A DNA stretch of 64,000 nt, taken from Myxococcota bacterium (GTDB taxonomy: Bacteria > Myxococcota > XYA12-FULL-58-9 > JALHOP01). This document shows positions 63,335 through 64,000 of the stretch, one piece after another. A model generated the notes under the pieces. That model saw nothing but the letters and a program-made list of their open reading frames with translations, ran no database searches and was not told the origin of the DNA. The stretch covers positions 122,130 through 186,129 of the forward strand of contig JALHOP010000013.1 of NCBI GenBank assembly GCA_022842935.1, written 5' to 3'. The position numbers were made by a program, and so were the translations under genes. Within the stretch, counting starts at the first letter, position 1. Each line of letters opens with the position of its first letter.

Positions 63335-63673
63335 CGTTCCAATGGCTCGAGGCGACGTGTGTGTGTGGCTTCCGGGCTCCCTCGAGGCCCGCGCGCGGGC
63401 CGCCAAGCCCGGGACCCAGCCCCTCGGACAAAAATAATCGCAGGCGCGAACGTGTCGTTCGGTTGCTCGCGCGGGCAGCTCTGACTCGGCGAAAACTCCC
63501 AGCAGAGGCCTTCTACACGCTCACAGAGCAAAATCGGGTTCGCGTCGCGTGCACACATGCCGCTGCGGGGCGCCAAGGCCGCTGAAACGTTTTGTTTCCA
63601 AATGCCCTATCTTTGAGCGACAAGCAGCGGCTTGGCCCGTCCGTTTCGTGACGGGGCCGTGGAGATGGAAAAG
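63335..63673. other. intergenic region upstream of the RRM gene
   Basis: No gene. After the cysteine synthase end there is a strongly structured part: the 16-bp palindrome GGCCCGCGCGCGGGCC (63386-63401) flanked by TCCGGGCT (63371) and AGCCCGGGA (63406), forming a nested hairpin without a T-run. Further on, TATCTT at 63608 could be a -10 box for the RRM gene; a matching -35 is not obvious. Confidence 0.4.
63634..63658 (+). promoter_or_regulatory. 5'-UTR hairpin before RRM gene
   Basis: GGCCCGTC (63634-63641) pairs with GACGGGGCC (63650-63658) around an 8-base loop, with one bulged G. It ends 15 bases before GTG 63674, between the likely promoter and the ribosome binding site, so it could regulate translation, as reported for some bacterial cold-inducible RNA-binding proteins. 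This is an inference; structure and response are untested. Confidence 0.4.
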
Positions 63674-64000
63674 CGTGAGTCAAAAGTTGTTTGTTGGCGG
63701 CCTTAGCTGGGACACCAGTGATGATACCCTTCGCAGCGCGTTCGAGCGTTTCGGAACGATCAGCGAAGCCAAGGTGATCCTTGACCGCGATACCGGACGT
63801 TCGCGTGGTTTCGGTTTCGTGACCTTCGGTAGCGCCGATGAGGCCCGCAAGGCGATCTCGGAGATGAACGGTGCCGAGCTCGATGGCCGTACGATCAAGG
63901 TGAACGAGGCAGAAGACAAGCCGCGCGGCGGTGGCGGCGGCGGCGGCCGTGGCGGCGGTGGTGGCTACGGCGGTGGTGGTGGCGGCGGGCGTGGCGGCGG
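63674..64000 (+). CDS. RRM RNA-binding protein with Gly-rich tail, partial
   Basis: This gene is cut by the window end. From GTG 63674 (GGAG and GGAAAA lie 5-13 bases upstream) it encodes one complete RRM (about 1-82): RNP2 [12 protein letters not shown]1 RGFGFVTF, the linker [17 protein letters not shown], and the last strand [11 protein letters not shown]. Then a Gly-rich low-complexity tail starts ([15 protein letters not shown]). This is the bacterial Rbp-type architecture, a single-stranded-RNA chaperone often induced by cold. At the end of the window 109 codons are present, with no stop; the tail length is unknown. Confidence 0.93.

Noticed and set aside
62270..63406. Minus-strand frame of 378 codons antisense to cysteine synthase
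   Set aside because: The plus strand carries unmistakable cysteine synthase motifs; the minus frame is a GC-codon artefact.
1..64000. CRISPR array or tRNA/rRNA gene
   Set aside because: No spaced identical repeats other than protein-coding repeats, no tRNA cloverleaf ending in CCA, and no rRNA-like stretch was seen by eye. A scan tool was not available.

Overview
The window is high-GC DNA (judged by eye, not computed) that most resembles a Myxococcota / deltaproteobacterial-type chromosome. The signs are an OmpA protein with thrombospondin-type-3 Ca-binding repeats, many large secreted lipoproteins with acidic Asp/Gly-rich linkers (IPT/TIG, PKD, FN3, kelch and parallel beta-helix folds), a PilZ-Ser/Thr kinase fusion, an MMPL exporter, a GLG1-type Cys-rich repeat protein, and an RRM protein with a Gly-rich tail. 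I found no rRNA, tRNA, CRISPR array, insertion sequence or phage gene. Genus cannot be given from this sequence.

Layout. 0-2 kb: small hypotheticals, one apparently frameshifted, and a membrane protein. 1.9-9.0 kb (minus): an 11-repeat IPT lipoprotein whose start overlaps the end of an OmpA/TSP3 gene, then a small acidic protein overlapping the 3' end of an MMPL exporter. 9.3-14.9 kb (minus): small lipoprotein, exported rhodanese, a PKD/PPC/Big_5 lipoprotein of about 1,080 residues, and a ChaN-like protein. 15-24.3 kb: an accessory-looking block with a doubly frameshifted immunity-like gene, a zinc-ribbon protein, a 1,404-residue modular protein ending in a trypsin-like protease domain, a separate HExxH metallopeptidase, small unknowns and DUF5713. 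24.6-31 kb: GNAT, a protein made of exact 34-residue repeats, a small membrane protein, a Cys/Met-metabolism PLP enzyme, a broken HEAT-like gene and secreted proteins. 31.1-33.1 kb: a divergent squalene-hopene-cyclase-fold protein. 33.1-43.5 kb: envelope region, with a tightly overlapping operon of ECF sigma factor, zinc-finger/FecR/TPR anti-sigma factor, kelch protein, FN3 lipoprotein and beta-helix protein. 43.7-51 kb: fasciclin domain, membrane-fused spermidine-synthase-like protein with a tiny leader ORF, SUKH-like protein, an RRM gene fragment, a sigma-70 factor, a truncated amidohydrolase and an unknown protein. 51-64 kb: F420-reductase-like protein, PilZ-kinase, a broken lipoprotein, DUF6901, GLG1-repeat and FG-GAP-like secreted proteins, two beta-helix proteins, a beta-lactamase-fold lipoprotein, cysteine synthase, and an RRM RNA-binding protein cut by the window end.

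The main themes are cell-envelope and secreted proteins plus signalling. Four genes carry reading-frame breaks and two more are truncated, while the longest ORFs are intact. This suggests either local gene decay or residual indel errors in the assembly. The strongest candidates for something undescribed are the 34-residue repeat protein, the trypsin-tipped modular protein and its neighbours, and the sigma/anti-sigma envelope operon.
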